The translations under genes and the position numbers were made by a program. A stretch of DNA of 5,781 bases, taken from contig DMNR01000140.1 in the NCBI GenBank assembly GCA_003452655.1, forward strand, positions 793 to 6,573, read 5' to 3'. How positions within the stretch are numbered: position 1 is the first letter of the stretch; each line of letters starts with the position of its first letter. Below are positions 5,165-5,781 of the stretch, one piece after another. Below the pieces are notes generated by a model. The model was not told the DNA's origin, did not search any database, and saw only the letters and a list, made by a program, of their open reading frames with translations. The stretch is from Actinomycetota bacterium. Its GTDB lineage: Bacteria > Actinomycetota > Actinomycetes > S36-B12 > UBA10799.

Positions 5165-5781
5165 CTAAGGCGTGCTACTCGGCTTTCGCTGTGCAAGTGC
5201 GAGAGCGATTGATCTTCCAAGCCCTTCTGACAAGTCGACCCAGATCTGACCATTGATGCTGCGCCACCGGTGGCAGAATGCGCTGTCTTCATCGAGGCTG
5301 AAGCCGCGGTCGGAGATGGTCGGATCGAAGAATCCCCAGCCCGGGTTTTCGCGGTAGCCGCTCGGGAACATTTCACGCTCGTATCGCCGCACTGTTTGCT
5401 CCGAGATCATTCTCAGGAGAGCTTGGCGCGAGATCAGCAGCATGTCTGCCGTCACGGAGTCCGCGCGCAGATATCCGTCGACTGGAATTCGTGCCTCATC
5501 CGACCGGACGAAGGTAACTGCATACGCCGCCGCCAGGTCGGCAAGGTCCGCGCTTGTGAGGTCGGAGAGGTGGGGGATCGCAGTGGCAACCTTGACCCAG
5601 TTCGGTTGCTTTGCCGGTTGCGGCAGGCATGCGACGTCGTGACCTGAGCGGAGTAGTCGCTCAACTTGTTCGGGTGTGAACGCTGTGTCGGTGTGCAGCA
5701 AGAGTAGGTGAGTATGGGAGGGCAACTGTGCGACTGCGCTGGCGGCGCGGTTGCGCGCGAGTCTCACGCTGGGTTCGGTAG
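5165..5781 (-). CDS. GT-A glycosyltransferase-like protein with altered DxD motif, N-terminus missing at window edge
   Basis: The frame is open to the right edge, so the N-terminus is probably cut off; family members have an opening strand before the SVRLARN segment. Numbering is from the in-frame GTG at 5767. The order of motifs follows GT-A transferases related to family 2: ARNRAAS (4-10), LLLLHTDTAF (21-30, where relatives usually read hydrophobic-IDADIGF), PEQVERLL (32-39), PQPAKQPNW (49-57), LLISRQALLRM (110-120), and LDEDSAFCHRWRSINGQIWVD (158-178), the usual EDxxFCxRW block near the C-terminus. The first Asp of Asp-x-Asp is His (H25). The usual His at the end of the block is replaced in EGLGRS (181-186). 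This suggests a metal-independent, altered or inactive transferase, but that is inference. The neighbouring Anp1-like transferase at 4180-4941 keeps both features. The GTG at 5767 should not be taken as the true start. Confidence 0.75.
   Translation of the reverse strand, partial: TEPSVRLARNRAASAVAQLPSHTHLLLLHTDTAFTPEQVERLLRSGHDVACLPQPAKQPNWVKVATAIPHLSDLTSADLADLAAAYAVTFVRSDEARIPVDGYLRADSVTADMLLISRQALLRMISEQTVRRYEREMFPSGYRENPGWGFFDPTISDRGFSLDEDSAFCHRWRSINGQIWVDLSEGLGRSIALALAQRKPSSTP

Noticed and set aside
5270..5647. Plus-strand open frame opposite the second glycosyltransferase
   Set aside because: Arg/Ala/Val-rich shadow of a gene whose minus-strand translation shows ordered glycosyltransferase motifs.
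1..5781. CRISPR, tRNA, rRNA, insertion-sequence ends or integrase sites
   Set aside because: Reading through found no regularly spaced repeats, cloverleaf, rRNA-like stretch, transposase motif or terminal inverted repeats.

Overview
The window is high-GC DNA with G/C-rich third codon positions. It has Sec signal peptides ending in Ala-x-Ala, GTG starts, and promoters of the GTTT-N16-GGRTAY type used by SigB/SigF-like stress sigma factors. Together these point to a high-GC Gram-positive actinobacterium. Genus cannot be settled from the sequence alone. There is no rRNA, tRNA, CRISPR array, insertion sequence or phage gene.

Left part (1-1449): two small secreted proteins of unknown function face each other. 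The first (91-681, +) is a 196-residue precursor with no cysteine in its mature part. The second (773-1213, -) is a 146-residue precursor with two cysteines. A strong hairpin at 713-755, with two alternative right arms, separates them and can terminate transcription from both sides. Each gene is preceded by a promoter-like sequence with the same architecture, GTTT, 16 bases, then GGATAT or GGGTAC. This suggests that both respond to the same alternative (general stress) sigma factor.

Middle part (1450-4179): two genes lie head to tail on the minus strand, 31 bases apart. The upstream one (2612-4066) encodes a large secreted protein of 484 residues that appears to contain two diverged copies of one domain. 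The downstream one (1450-2580) encodes an AlkC-type DNA glycosylase of the HEAT-like-repeat family, with an extra C-terminal domain that looks immunoglobulin-like. It should remove alkylated bases from DNA.

Right part (4180-5781): two minus-strand genes encode glycosyltransferase-like proteins with GT-A features. The first (4180-4941) resembles the Anp1/GT62 family known best from fungal mannan synthesis and keeps its Asp-x-Asp motif. The second (5165 to beyond the window edge) belongs to a related group, but the positions where Asp-x-Asp and the terminal His are expected read His-Thr-Asp and Arg. Between them, on the plus strand, is a 50-codon GTG-start reading frame (4981-5133) whose stop codon lies in the loop of a hairpin. 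The pairing suggests part of a surface-glycan locus, possibly one active and one altered transferase, but that is inference.

No complete new system is obvious. The least explained items are the shared stress-type promoters on the convergent secreted genes, the duplicated-domain secreted protein, the altered glycosyltransferase, and the small reading frame between the two transferases.
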